The notes beneath the pieces were generated by a model that saw only the letters and a program-made list of their open reading frames with translations, was not told the DNA's origin and did no database searches. Both the position numbers and the translations under genes were made by a program. From JAATFS01 sp037145635 (GTDB lineage: Bacteria; Pseudomonadota; Gammaproteobacteria; Xanthomonadales; Xanthomonadaceae), in NCBI GenBank assembly GCA_037145635.1, contig JBBCXB010000001.1, positions 372,001-436,000 of the forward strand: a stretch of DNA of 64,000 nucleotides, in the 5' to 3' direction. Positions 7,455 to 16,776 of this stretch are shown one piece after another (within the stretch, counting starts at the first letter, position 1; each line of letters opens with the position of its first letter).

Positions 7455-9635
7455 GTGACCCGTTCCCCGCTTCCCGTACTGGACACGCTGCTGCAGCGCC
7501 CGGCGGCGTCCGCCGTGGCGCCGGAGCTGCGCGAGGCGCTGCTGGCCGCCTGGTCCGAGCTGCCGGAGGCGGCGGCACCGGCGACGCTGTGGCCGTTGCT
7601 GGCCGATACGCTGGACGCGCTGGCGCTGCTGTCGGCCGACGAACCCACGTTGATCGCCGCCGTGCTGTTCGACCTGCCGGCCCTGCGTTCGGCGCTGCCC
7701 GCGCTGGCCCGGGAGAACGCGGCGCGGCGGCAGGCCGTGGAGGGCCTGCTGGAGGGGCTCGACGCCGCCGACCAGGTCTGGGCCCTGCATGCCGGGCGCG
7801 AGGCCGGCCGCAACAGCGAGGGCCTGCGCCGGCTGCTGCTGGCGATCATCCACGACCTGCGGGTAGTGCCGATCCTGCTGGCGCGCCAGCTCGCGCGCAT
7901 GCGCGTGGCCGACCGTCTCAGCGAGGAACAGCGGCGCGCGCTGGCGCAGCTGACCCGCGACATCCACGCGCCGCTGGCCAACCGCCTGGGCATCTGGCAG
8001 CTGAAGTGGGAGCTGGAGGACCTGGCGTTCCGCCACCTGGAGCCGGACACCTACCGCCGCATCGCGCGCGAGGTGGACGAGACCCGGGTCGAGCGCGAGC
8101 GCTACATCGAGTCGGTCAAGCGCACGCTGTCGCGCGCCCTGGGCGAGCAGGGATTGCGCGCGGACGTCAGTGGCCGGCCGAAGCACATCTACAGCATCTG
8201 GCGGAAGATGCAGAAGAAGCGGCTCGCCTACGACCAGCTCTACGACATCCGCGCGGTGCGGGTGATGGTCGACGACGTCGCCGCCTGCTATGCCGCGCTC
8301 GGCGTGGTGCACGCGCTGTGGGCGCCGGTGCCGAGCGAGTTCGACGACTACATCGCCCGGCCCAAGGCCAACGACTACCGCTCGCTGCACACCGCGGTGG
8401 TGGGGCCGGAGGGGCGCACGGTCGAGATCCAGATCCGCACCCACGAGATGCACGCGCAGGCCGAGCTGGGCGTGGCCGCGCACTGGAAGTACAAGGAAGG
8501 CGGCAAGGGCGCGGAGAAGTCGTTCGACCGCAAGATCACCTGGATGCGCCAGCTACTGGAGCAGTCGCAGGATGGCGATGCCGGCGAGCTGGCCGGCGCG
8601 CTGGACGCCGAACTGGTGGAGGACCGGGTCTACGCGCTCACGCCCAAGGGCGAGGTCATCGACCTGCCGCAGGGCGCCACGCCGCTGGACTTCGCCTACC
8701 ACGTGCACACCATGGTCGGGCACCGCTGCCGCGGCGCCAAGGTCAACCATCGCATCGTGCCGCTGACCTACCGGCTGCGCAGCGGCGACCGTGTCGAGAT
8801 CATGACCGGCAAGGAGGCCGACCCGCGGCGCGACTGGCTGCTGCCGGCCAACGGCTTCCTCGCCAGCGGCCGCTCGCGCGACAAGGTGCGGGCGTGGTTC
8901 CACAAGCTCGACCGCGCCCGCAACGTGCAGGCCGGCAAGGACCTGCTCGACCGCGAGCTCAAGCGCCTGGGCCTGCAGCACGCCGACCTGCTGCCGGTGG
9001 CGCGCAAGTTCCACGCCGATGGCATCGACGACCTCCACATCCAGATCGCGCTCGGCGATACCGGGCCGAGCCAGGTCAGCCGCGCGCTGCTGGAGGCCGA
9101 GCGTGCGGCGTCGCAGCCGGCCGCGCCGCCGCCGCTGCCGCGTCCGACCGCGCGCCGCGACGGCATCGGCCGTTCCACCTTCACCGTGCAGGGCGTGGGC
9201 AACCTGCTGGTGCAGCTGGCGCGCTGCTGCCAGCCGGTCGCCGGCGAGCCGATCGCCGGCTACCTGACGCGGGGCCGCGGCGTCACCGTGCACCGCAGCG
9301 ACTGCGCGGCGCTGGCACGGCTGGCGGCCGCGCATCCGCAGCGGGTGCTGCCGGTGGAATGGGGGCAGGCCGGCGGCGGCTACGAGGTCGACGTGCAGGT
9401 GCGCGCGGTGGACCGGCGCTGGCTGCTGAAGGACATCACCAACCTGATCGCCCAGGAAGACGCGCACGTGCTGGACATCAACAGCGACAATGTCCGCGAC
9501 AGCGGCCGCGCGCAGTTGCGGCTGCGGCTGAAGGTCAGCGACTACGGGCAGCTGTCGGCGCTGCTGGGCAAGCTCGACGCGTTGCCGGGCGTCAACGAGG
9601 TACGCCGGCTGGGCAACGCGGCGGCGGGCCGCTGA
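7455..9635 (+). CDS. relA: GTP pyrophosphokinase RelA (ppGpp synthetase)
   Basis: The 726-residue protein makes the stringent-response alarmone (p)ppGpp from GTP/GDP and ATP on stalled ribosomes. The N-terminal hydrolase-like domain (about 1-200) lacks the metal-binding HD motifs of bifunctional Rel/SpoT proteins, as in E. coli RelA. The synthetase core (about 230-350) is clear: RPKHIYSIWRKMQKK, PKANDYRSLHTAVVGP and EIQIRTHEMHAQAELGVAAH. The TGS domain follows at about 395-455 (DLPQGATPLDFAYHVHTMVG), then a zinc-finger region with LARCCQPVAGEPIAGY and a C-terminal ACT domain. The start is a GTG with no obvious Shine-Dalgarno sequence; no better start is available before the conserved region. 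Confidence 0.93.
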   Translation: MTRSPLPVLDTLLQRPAASAVAPELREALLAAWSELPEAAAPATLWPLLADTLDALALLSADEPTLIAAVLFDLPALRSALPALARENAARRQAVEGLLEGLDAADQVWALHAGREAGRNSEGLRRLLLAIIHDLRVVPILLARQLARMRVADRLSEEQRRALAQLTRDIHAPLANRLGIWQLKWELEDLAFRHLEPDTYRRIAREVDETRVERERYIESVKRTLSRALGEQGLRADVSGRPKHIYSIWRKMQKKRLAYDQLYDIRAVRVMVDDVAACYAALGVVHALWAPVPSEFDDYIARPKANDYRSLHTAVVGPEGRTVEIQIRTHEMHAQAELGVAAHWKYKEGGKGAEKSFDRKITWMRQLLEQSQDGDAGELAGALDAELVEDRVYALTPKGEVIDLPQGATPLDFAYHVHTMVGHRCRGAKVNHRIVPLTYRLRSGDRVEIMTGKEADPRRDWLLPANGFLASGRSRDKVRAWFHKLDRARNVQAGKDLLDRELKRLGLQHADLLPVARKFHADGIDDLHIQIALGDTGPSQVSRALLEAERAASQPAAPPPLPRPTARRDGIGRSTFTVQGVGNLLVQLARCCQPVAGEPIAGYLTRGRGVTVHRSDCAALARLAAAHPQRVLPVEWGQAGGGYEVDVQVRAVDRRWLLKDITNLIAQEDAHVLDINSDNVRDSGRAQLRLRLKVSDYGQLSALLGKLDALPGVNEVRRLGNAAAGR

Positions 9636-9774
9636 GCGCACCGGCCACGGTGCCGGAGCGGCCCGGCGCGGTGGGCGGCGGCGCCTAGCCGCGGCGCGCG
9701 GCCGGTCCCGGCCCGGCTGCCGGCGACGCTTGCCGCGACGCGTCCGTGACGCCGGCGACGGCTAAAATCCAGGG

Positions 9775-11334
9775 GTGAACACGCCCAGACCCGGCCGTGC
9801 GCCGAGCGGGCGCCGGCGTACGTTGCCGCGGCCACGATGGGCCCGGTCGCGCCTGTTGTGGCCGCTGCGCAGCCGCGTGCTGTGGGGCGCGCTGCTGGCG
9901 GCGCTGGGGCTGGCCCTGGTCCTGGCGCTGGGGTTCCGGCAACCGCTGGTCGACTGGGTCTGGCCCGATACGCGCATCCAGCAGCTGGTGCTGCGCGGCG
10001 ATGCCGCGCTGACCGCGGGCCGGCTCAGCGCCGCCGACGGCAGCGGCGCGCGCGAACTGTTCGATGCGGCACTGGCGCTGGACAACGACCGCGACGAGGC
10101 CCGTGCCGGCCTGGCGCGCACCGGCGTCGCCGCGGTCGCGCAGGCGCGTCGCGCCCTGGCGGCAGGCGACCTGGCGCAGGCGCAGCGGATGCTGGCGCTG
10201 GCGCAGCAACTGCAGGTGCCGCAGGCCGAGGTCGCCCGGGTCGGGCGCGACCTGCGCCGGCAGCAGGCCCGCCGCGCCGGGCTCGACGGGCTGGTGGCGC
10301 AGGCGGTGGCGGCGCAGCGCCAGGGCCGTCTGGACGGGGCGCCCGACAGTGCGTTGCCGCTGTACCGGCGCGTGCTGGACCTGGCGCCGGAGCGCACCGA
10401 TGCCCTGGAAGGACGCGAGGACGCGCTCTCGGACCTGCTGCAGCAGGCGCGCACCGAGCTGGCACGGGGGCGCCTCGCCGAGGCCGCGGCGCTGCTGGCC
10501 GCGGCCCGGGGCTACGACGGCGGGCACGTCGACCTGCCGCAGACCCAGGCCGCGTTCAATCGTGCACTGGAGGCGCGCAACGCCCGCGCCGCCGCGTTGC
10601 TGCGGCGTGGGCGGCTGCCCCCGGCCGCTCGCGACTTCGGCGCGGTGCTGGCGGCGCAGCCGGACGATGCCGGCGCCCGCCGCGGACTGGAACGCGTGGC
10701 GAACGAGTACGCCGCGCAGGCCGCGCGTGAGGCGGCCGATTTCGACTTCGAGGCGGCCACGCAGTCGCTGCGCCAGGCGCGCGCGATCGGGCCGGAGGTG
10801 CCGGCGATCGCCGCGGCGGAACAGGCGGTGGCCCGCGCCCGGCAGGCGCGCGACGCCCAGTCGCCGCCGCAGCCGACGGCCGCGCGCGAGCGCCGGCTGC
10901 GCGAGCTGATGCGCCAGGTGGAGGCCGCGGAGACCGCGCAGGAGTGGCTGACGCCGCCGGGGGCCAGCGCCTACGACCGGCTGCGTGCGGCCCAGGCGAT
11001 CGCCCCGCGCGATCGCCGGGTGCTGCACGCGGTGCGCCGCATCGTGCCCGCGACGCGGCAGTGCTTCGAGGATGAGCTGCGCGGCAACCGGCTGCGGGCC
11101 GCGCGCGTCTGCCTGGACGCGTGGCGCACGATGGCGCCGCAGGACGAGGCCCTGGCGGCGGCGCGGCGGCGGCTGGCGCAACGCTGGATCGCGGTCGGCA
11201 GCGAGCGCCTGGGCGCCGAGGATGCGGCGTTCGCGCGCGAGGCGCTGGAGGAGGCGCGGCGGCTGGATCCGGCCACGCCCGAACTGCCGGCCTTCGGCGC
11301 ACGGGTGGACGCGGCGAGCCTGCGGCCGCGTTGA
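9775..11334 (+). CDS. Membrane-anchored TPR-like protein, function unknown
   Basis: The 519-residue protein has an Arg/Pro-rich cytoplasmic start, one transmembrane segment at about residues 32-55 (VLWGALLAALGLALVLALGF), and a long Ala-rich helical remainder that looks like degenerate TPR repeats (for example AQARRALAAGDLAQAQRMLA and ARTELARGRLAEAAALLAAA). Such proteins usually scaffold other envelope proteins, but nothing here names a partner. A GTG at 9775 starts the frame. Relatives may be annotated as tetratricopeptide-repeat proteins. The next gene downstream, a glycosyltransferase, is convergent. Confidence 0.7.
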   Translation: MNTPRPGRAPSGRRRTLPRPRWARSRLLWPLRSRVLWGALLAALGLALVLALGFRQPLVDWVWPDTRIQQLVLRGDAALTAGRLSAADGSGARELFDAALALDNDRDEARAGLARTGVAAVAQARRALAAGDLAQAQRMLALAQQLQVPQAEVARVGRDLRRQQARRAGLDGLVAQAVAAQRQGRLDGAPDSALPLYRRVLDLAPERTDALEGREDALSDLLQQARTELARGRLAEAAALLAAARGYDGGHVDLPQTQAAFNRALEARNARAAALLRRGRLPPAARDFGAVLAAQPDDAGARRGLERVANEYAAQAAREAADFDFEAATQSLRQARAIGPEVPAIAAAEQAVARARQARDAQSPPQPTAARERRLRELMRQVEAAETAQEWLTPPGASAYDRLRAAQAIAPRDRRVLHAVRRIVPATRQCFEDELRGNRLRAARVCLDAWRTMAPQDEALAAARRRLAQRWIAVGSERLGAEDAAFAREALEEARRLDPATPELPAFGARVDAASLRPR

Positions 11335-11426
11335 GGCGGCGTGCCGCGGCCGCGCGCAGGTGCTTCCGGTCCAGCCCGCGCGGGGCTCGTCGCACCTCCG
11401 CGGCAGGGCTCGGCGGCGGGTGCGGC

Positions 11427-13526
11427 TCAGTCCAGGAACACCCGCCGCACGGTGGCGTGCGCCGCCTCCAGCGAGAAGTGCCGGGCCACGTTGTGCAGGC
11501 CGTTGCCCGCCAGGCGCTGCCACAGCTGCGGGTCGCGGTAGAGCCGCACGACCGCGTCGGCGAAGCCCTCGGCGTCGTCGGCCACCAGCACGTCCTCGCC
11601 GTCGCGCAGGTGCATGCCTTCCACCGCGCACAGGGTGGCGACCACCGGCTGGCCGTGCGCCATGCTCAGGTTGACCTTGCCCTTGACCCCGGCACCGAAG
11701 CGCAGCGGCGCCACGGCGACGCGCATGCCGTCCATGTACGGCGCCAGCACCGGCACGTGGCCCAGCAGCTGCACGCCCTCGCACGCGTCGGCGAGGCGCT
11801 GCAGCTCGTCGGGCACGTCGGCACCGACGCAATGGAACAGCACGTCGGGCAGCTGCGCGCGGATCCGCGGGAACACCTCCCGGATGAACCAGCGCACCCC
11901 GTCCACGTTCGGTGGATGGCGGAAGCCGCCCACGAAGACCAGGTCGCGGCGTGCCTCCCAGTCCGCACCCGCGCCGGCGACCTCGTGCAGGTTCGACAGC
12001 AGCTCGGCGCGGACCTGGGGCGCATCCACGCGCAGCTGCTCGCGCTCGGCGGCCGAGACCAGCAGGGTGACGTCGGTCTGCGCCATCACCTGCAGCTCCT
12101 GGCGGCGGGTGCGCTCGGCGGCGCGCAGCAGCCCGGCGTCGCCGGCGATCTCGGCGCCGCGGCGCTCGCGCAGGTAGTGCAGGTCCACGGTGTCGAACAC
12201 CGTGCGTGCCTGCGGCGCCAGGCTGCGCAGCAGCGGCAGGCATTCCAGCGCGACATGGTGGCGCACCATCATCACCACCTGGAAGCGCGCGCCGTGCGCG
12301 CGCAGCCAGCTGCCGATGCCCTCCAGGAACGGCGCATACCAGACCTCGACGCCGAGCTGCTGCAGGGCCTCGGTGTGACGCCCGCCATGCTCGCGCCGGG
12401 TAGGCAGGAACACCACGTGCGCGCCCTCGCGCCGCAGCATCCGGATCAGGTTGAACTGGCGCAGCGAGCCGGAATCGCGGTCCGGCTGCGGCACCGCCTC
12501 GTCCACGATCAGCACCTGGCGCTGGCCGCGGTGCAGCAGGGCCGGGCCCGGCACCGCGCCGACCGGCCATTGCGCGGCCAGCGCGGCCTGCCACTTCCGT
12601 GCGAACACCGCCTGGTTGCGCACCTGGTAGGCCTTGACCCCGGTGCGGGTGTCGGTGCCGTTGCTGGTGCCCTCGTCATGCACCACCCGGCTGGCCGGCT
12701 GTACGCGCACGTGCAGCCCGGCCGCGCGCACCGCAAAGGCCAGGTCGGTGTCCTCGTAGTAGGCCGGGGCGTAGCGGAGGTCGAGCCCGCCCCATTGCGC
12801 CAGCAGTGCCCGCGGCATCGCAATGGCGGCGCCGGAGCAGTAGTCCATGTCGCGCAGGTAGGCGTAGCGGGGGTCCTCCGGCGACTCGAAGCGGCCGTAG
12901 CTCCACGCGCCGGCGTCGGCGAACACCAGACCGCCGGACTCCTGCAGGCGCCCGTCCGGATACAGCAGCTGGCTGCCGACCAGGCCGGTGTCGGGGTGCT
13001 GCACGAAGGTGTCGATCAGCGTGTCCAGCCAGCCCGGCTGCGGCACGGTGTCGTTGTTCAGCAGCACCACGTAGTCGCCCCGGGCCAGGGCGATGCCGTC
13101 GTTGCAGGCGGCGATGAAGCCGCCGTTGCCGTCACGGCGGTGGTAGTGCAGCCCCGCGACCTGCGCCATCCGTTCCCCGGTGCCGTCGCTGCCGCCGTCG
13201 TCGACGACCAGGATCTCGCACGGCAGCTGCGGCGGGTGTGCGGCCAGGGCGCGCAGGCAGGCCACGGTGTGCGCGACGTGGTTGTAGACCGGGATCACCA
13301 CCGAGACCCGCGGCGCGTCGCTGTCCGGCACCGCGAAGGGCGCGAACGCCGCGTCGGGCGGGAACCACGGCGGGGCCTGGCGCGGCGCGGGCAGGGTCCG
13401 GGTATGCACGCGGATGCGCTGCCAGGTGGCGCGCCAGCCGCGGGTGCGCAGGCTGGCCAGGCTGCGGCGGATCAGGCCGAGCACGCGGTGGCTGAGGTAG
13501 CGCGCGTCGGCCAGCGACATCGACAT
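11427..13526 (-). CDS. Two-domain glycosyltransferase (GT2 + GT4-like)
   Basis: The 699-residue protein joins two transferases. The N-terminal half (about 70-320) is a GT-A family 2 domain: RVSVVIPVYNH, ILVVDDGGSDGT, a GNGGFIAACNDG segment, and LLNNDTVPQPGWL with the DxD-like metal site. The C-terminal half (about 350-699) is a GT-B domain of the GT4 type, with FVGGFRHPPNVDG and the FGAGVKGKVNLSMAHGQPVV donor-binding segment. It probably builds surface polysaccharide or decorates a lipid-linked glycan. The ATG at 13524-13526 has AGGAG 10 bases upstream; a second ATG lies two codons later. It is divergent from mrcB. No polysaccharide cluster surrounds it, so the product is unknown. Confidence 0.83.
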   Translation of the reverse strand: MSMSLADARYLSHRVLGLIRRSLASLRTRGWRATWQRIRVHTRTLPAPRQAPPWFPPDAAFAPFAVPDSDAPRVSVVIPVYNHVAHTVACLRALAAHPPQLPCEILVVDDGGSDGTGERMAQVAGLHYHRRDGNGGFIAACNDGIALARGDYVVLLNNDTVPQPGWLDTLIDTFVQHPDTGLVGSQLLYPDGRLQESGGLVFADAGAWSYGRFESPEDPRYAYLRDMDYCSGAAIAMPRALLAQWGGLDLRYAPAYYEDTDLAFAVRAAGLHVRVQPASRVVHDEGTSNGTDTRTGVKAYQVRNQAVFARKWQAALAAQWPVGAVPGPALLHRGQRQVLIVDEAVPQPDRDSGSLRQFNLIRMLRREGAHVVFLPTRREHGGRHTEALQQLGVEVWYAPFLEGIGSWLRAHGARFQVVMMVRHHVALECLPLLRSLAPQARTVFDTVDLHYLRERRGAEIAGDAGLLRAAERTRRQELQVMAQTDVTLLVSAAEREQLRVDAPQVRAELLSNLHEVAGAGADWEARRDLVFVGGFRHPPNVDGVRWFIREVFPRIRAQLPDVLFHCVGADVPDELQRLADACEGVQLLGHVPVLAPYMDGMRVAVAPLRFGAGVKGKVNLSMAHGQPVVATLCAVEGMHLRDGEDVLVADDAEGFADAVVRLYRDPQLWQRLAGNGLHNVARHFSLEAAHATVRRVFLD

Positions 13527-13711
13527 CCGTTGGAGCTCCTGGTGGGCGAATCCGTCGCGGCGGCCCGCACGTCCGGGCGCGGGAGTTTGGCAGGGCAGAC
13601 CCCCGCCACGGCCCGTGCGAGCCTGTGCGGGGATGTAACGAGTAGCGCGGCGGGGCCGCGCGGCCGACAGCGCTGCGCTAGACTCGCCAGAATTTACATT
13701 CTCGCATCCCT

Positions 13712-16156
13712 GTGCCACGACGCCACGACTACGACGGTCCCGAAGAACTCGAGGACGACATCGATCACGAAGGACCGCGCTGGCAGCGCCGTCTGATCGT
13801 CTGGGGCCTGGCCGCACTGGCGCTGGCGCTGGGCTTCCTGATCCCCTACACGCTGTACCTGAACCAGCAGGTCACCCAGCGCTTCGGCGAGCTGCGCTGG
13901 CAGATCCCCACGCGCGTGTACGCACGGCCGCTGGTGCTGGCGCCGGGCAAGGCGCTGGATCCGGCCAGCCTCAAGACCGAGCTGGACGCGGCGTCCTACC
14001 GCGACGACGGCCGCGGCGAGATGGCCGGCACCTACCGTCAGGAGGGCGGCCGCTTCAGCATCGCCAGCCGCGGCTATGTGGATGTCGACGGCCAGGTGCC
14101 TGCGCGGCGGATCGAGGTGAGCGTGTCCGGCGGGCGCGTGACCGGGGTGCGCGACGCCGCCAGCCGCAAGGCGCTGAACGCGGCGCGGCTGGACCCGGCG
14201 CGCATCGCCACGCTGTATGGCCAGAAGCAGGAGGAGCGGCGCCTGGTGCGGCTGGAGGAGGTGCCGGAGCTGTTGGTCACCGGCCTGCAGGCGGTGGAGG
14301 ACCGCGACTTCAACTACCACCACGGCATCGACCTCAGCGGCATGTTCCGCGCGGCCTGGGTGATGCTGCGCTCGGGCGGGCACACCCGCCAGGGCGCCAG
14401 CACGCTGACCCAGCAGCTGGCGCGCAGTGGTCTGCTCGGCATCGGCAAGGAGCAGACGGTCACCCGCAAGTTCAACGAGATCCTGTACGCGTTGATCATG
14501 GAGGCGCGCTACGACAAGCGCACCATCCTCGAGGCCTACCTCAACCAGGTCTACCTGGGCCAGCGCGGCAGCCAGGCGATCCATGGCGTGTCGTCCGGCG
14601 CCGAGTTCTGGTTCGGGCGCGACCTGCATTCGATGACCACCGAGCAGGTGGCGCTGCTGATCGGCCTGGTCAAGGGGCCGTCCTACTACGATCCGCGGCG
14701 CAGCCCGGAGCGCGCGCTGGACCGCCGCAACTTCGTGCTCGGCAAGCTGCACGAGAACGCGCTGATCGACGAGGCCGAGTACAAGCGCGCGCTGGCCGCG
14801 CCGCTGGGGGTGCCCGAGGTGCCGGGCCTGGTGGCGGCCAACCGCTTCCCGGCGTACGTGGACCTGGTGCGGCGCCAGCTCGCTCACGACTACCCGGAGA
14901 ACGTGCTGCAGGGCGCGGGCATGAGCGTGCTGACCGGCATGTCGCCCTCGGCCCAGGCCTACGCCGAGGGCGCGGTGACGCGCACGCTGAAGTCGCTGGA
15001 CGGGTCGTCCCGCAAGGGCCGCAAGCGCCCGCCGTTGCAGGCCGGGCTGGTGGTGACCGACGTGCACAACGGCGACGTGCTCGCGGTGATCGGCAGCCGC
15101 GACGTCTCCCAGCCCGGCTTCAACCGTGCGGTCGAGGCGCAGCGCCAGGTGGGCTCGCTGCTGAAGCCGTTCGTCTACCTGCTGGCCCTGGCCTCGCCGG
15201 ACCGCTGGTCGCTGGCCAGCTGGGTCGACGACTCGCCGGTGACGGTACAGCTCAGCCGCGGCAAGACCTGGTCGCCGGGCAATTCCGACAACCGCAGCCA
15301 CGGCACGGTGCGGCTGGTCGATGCGCTGGCGCACTCGTACAACCAGGCGACGGTGCGGGTGGGCATGCAGGTCGGCCCCGAGCGCGTCGCGCAGCTGGTG
15401 CACGTGCTGGCGGGGATCAAGGCCGACACCAATCCGTCGCTGATCCTCGGGGCCACCGACCAGAGCCCGTACGCGATGGCGCAGCTGTACCAGTTCCTCG
15501 CGTCCGGCGGCGAGATCCAGCCGCTGCATGCGGTGCGCGGCGTGCTCGACCCGCAGGGCAAGCTGCTCAAGCGCTACGACAAGACCCCGGCACCGGCGCA
15601 GGAGGGCGACTCAGTCGCCGCCAACCTGATCGGCGTCGCCCTGCAGCAGGTGGTCAGCGGCGGTACCGGCCGCCAGCTGCTCAGCGACGGCCTGGGCCGG
15701 CTGACGCCGGCCGGCAAGACCGGCACCAGCAACGACGGACGCGACAGCTGGTATGCCGGCTACACCGGCGACCACCTGGCGGTCATCTGGATGGGCAACG
15801 ACCAGAACGAGCAGACCGGCCTGTACGGCGCCACCGGCGCGATGCGGGTGTGGTCGGGCATCTTCACGCGCCTGCCCAGCGCGCCGCTGAAGGTCAACGG
15901 CAAGGGCCTGGACTGGCAGTGGGTCGAGGGCACCGGCTCGGGCGTGACCGACGTGGACTGCCCCGGCGCGCGCCAGTTCCCGTTCGTGGCCGGCTATGCT
16001 CCCGCCTACGCGGCCTGTTCCGGCGTGGCGCCGTCGGCCGATCCGTCCGCCCCGGACGGCAACGCCGGCGGTGGCGGCTGGCGCAGCTGGTTCGGGCTGG
16101 ACAAGAAGCCGGAAGAGCCCGCGCCCGCGTCGTCGTCCCCCCCACCCCAGCCCTGA
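13712..16156 (+). CDS. mrcB: Penicillin-binding protein 1B (glycosyltransferase/transpeptidase)
   Basis: The 814-residue class A PBP polymerises and cross-links peptidoglycan. There is a short acidic cytoplasmic tail, one membrane anchor (about 28-50), and a UB2H-like region. The GT51 domain has EDRDF and RQGASTLTQQLARS, then KFNEILYALIMEARYDK. The transpeptidase domain has the active-site SxxK (GSLLKPF), SYN and KTGTS motifs. The C-terminus is Pro/Ser-rich and low complexity. The start is GTG at 13712, 185 bp from the divergent glycosyltransferase start. A small lipoprotein gene follows after 17 bp. I considered a Lpo-type activator role for that lipoprotein, but the sequence does not prove it. 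Confidence 0.93.
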   Translation: MPRRHDYDGPEELEDDIDHEGPRWQRRLIVWGLAALALALGFLIPYTLYLNQQVTQRFGELRWQIPTRVYARPLVLAPGKALDPASLKTELDAASYRDDGRGEMAGTYRQEGGRFSIASRGYVDVDGQVPARRIEVSVSGGRVTGVRDAASRKALNAARLDPARIATLYGQKQEERRLVRLEEVPELLVTGLQAVEDRDFNYHHGIDLSGMFRAAWVMLRSGGHTRQGASTLTQQLARSGLLGIGKEQTVTRKFNEILYALIMEARYDKRTILEAYLNQVYLGQRGSQAIHGVSSGAEFWFGRDLHSMTTEQVALLIGLVKGPSYYDPRRSPERALDRRNFVLGKLHENALIDEAEYKRALAAPLGVPEVPGLVAANRFPAYVDLVRRQLAHDYPENVLQGAGMSVLTGMSPSAQAYAEGAVTRTLKSLDGSSRKGRKRPPLQAGLVVTDVHNGDVLAVIGSRDVSQPGFNRAVEAQRQVGSLLKPFVYLLALASPDRWSLASWVDDSPVTVQLSRGKTWSPGNSDNRSHGTVRLVDALAHSYNQATVRVGMQVGPERVAQLVHVLAGIKADTNPSLILGATDQSPYAMAQLYQFLASGGEIQPLHAVRGVLDPQGKLLKRYDKTPAPAQEGDSVAANLIGVALQQVVSGGTGRQLLSDGLGRLTPAGKTGTSNDGRDSWYAGYTGDHLAVIWMGNDQNEQTGLYGATGAMRVWSGIFTRLPSAPLKVNGKGLDWQWVEGTGSGVTDVDCPGARQFPFVAGYAPAYAACSGVAPSADPSAPDGNAGGGGWRSWFGLDKKPEEPAPASSSPPPQP

Positions 16157-16173
16157 TCCCCGAGAACCCTCCG

Positions 16174-16701
16174 ATGCCCCGTCTGCGCCTCGTCCTCGTC
16201 GCCGCCTCGCTCAGCCTGTCGCTGGCGGCCTGCATGACCGCTCCGCCACCGGCCCCGGCTGCGGCGCCGGTCGACACCACCACGCCCGCGCAGCGCCTGG
16301 CCGCGGTCGAGGCCGCGGCCGGCGTCGACGACACCGAGCTGTCGGTGCAGCCGTTGCGCGACCCGCAGGTCGACGACCTGCGCGAGCTCGCCCGCCACAA
16401 GCGCGAGGCCGGCGACCTCGCTGCGGCCGGCGGCGCGCTCGACCAGGCGCTGAAGCTGGTGAGCGGGGACCCGGCGGTGCTGCAGGAGCGCGCCGAGCTG
16501 GCGCTGCTGCAGGCCGACTACCCCGGTGCCGAGCGCTACGCCAAGCAGGCCGTGGACCTGGGCTCCAAGACCGGCCCGCTGTGCCGCCGCCACTGGGCGA
16601 CCATCGAGCAGGCGCGACTGGCGCGGGGCGAGAAGGAAAACGCCGCCTCCGCGCGGTCGCAGATGGCCACCTGCACCGTGCCCGGCGTCAAGCGCTACTG
16701 A
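16174..16701 (+). CDS. Small TPR-like lipoprotein, function unknown
   Basis: The 175-residue product has a lipoprotein signal peptide with lipobox LAAC, cysteine at residue 20. A Pro/Ala linker follows, then a single helical repeat region of TPR character (LRELARHKREAGDLAAAGGA, then LLQADYPGAERYAKQAVDLG). It lies 17 bp after mrcB in the same direction, so the two are probably cotranscribed. By analogy an outer-membrane lipoprotein next to PBP1b could modulate that enzyme, but its sequence is not recognisably LpoB. No acidic sorting residue follows the lipid-modified Cys, so outer-membrane sorting is expected. Confidence 0.78.
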   Translation: MPRLRLVLVAASLSLSLAACMTAPPPAPAAAPVDTTTPAQRLAAVEAAAGVDDTELSVQPLRDPQVDDLRELARHKREAGDLAAAGGALDQALKLVSGDPAVLQERAELALLQADYPGAERYAKQAVDLGSKTGPLCRRHWATIEQARLARGEKENAASARSQMATCTVPGVKRY

Positions 16702-16776
16702 GGGGGAGGGGGATTCGGGCGTAGGGATTCGCAGGGATCCGCCTTCGCGAATCCTCCCGCCCGAAACCGCCCTCCC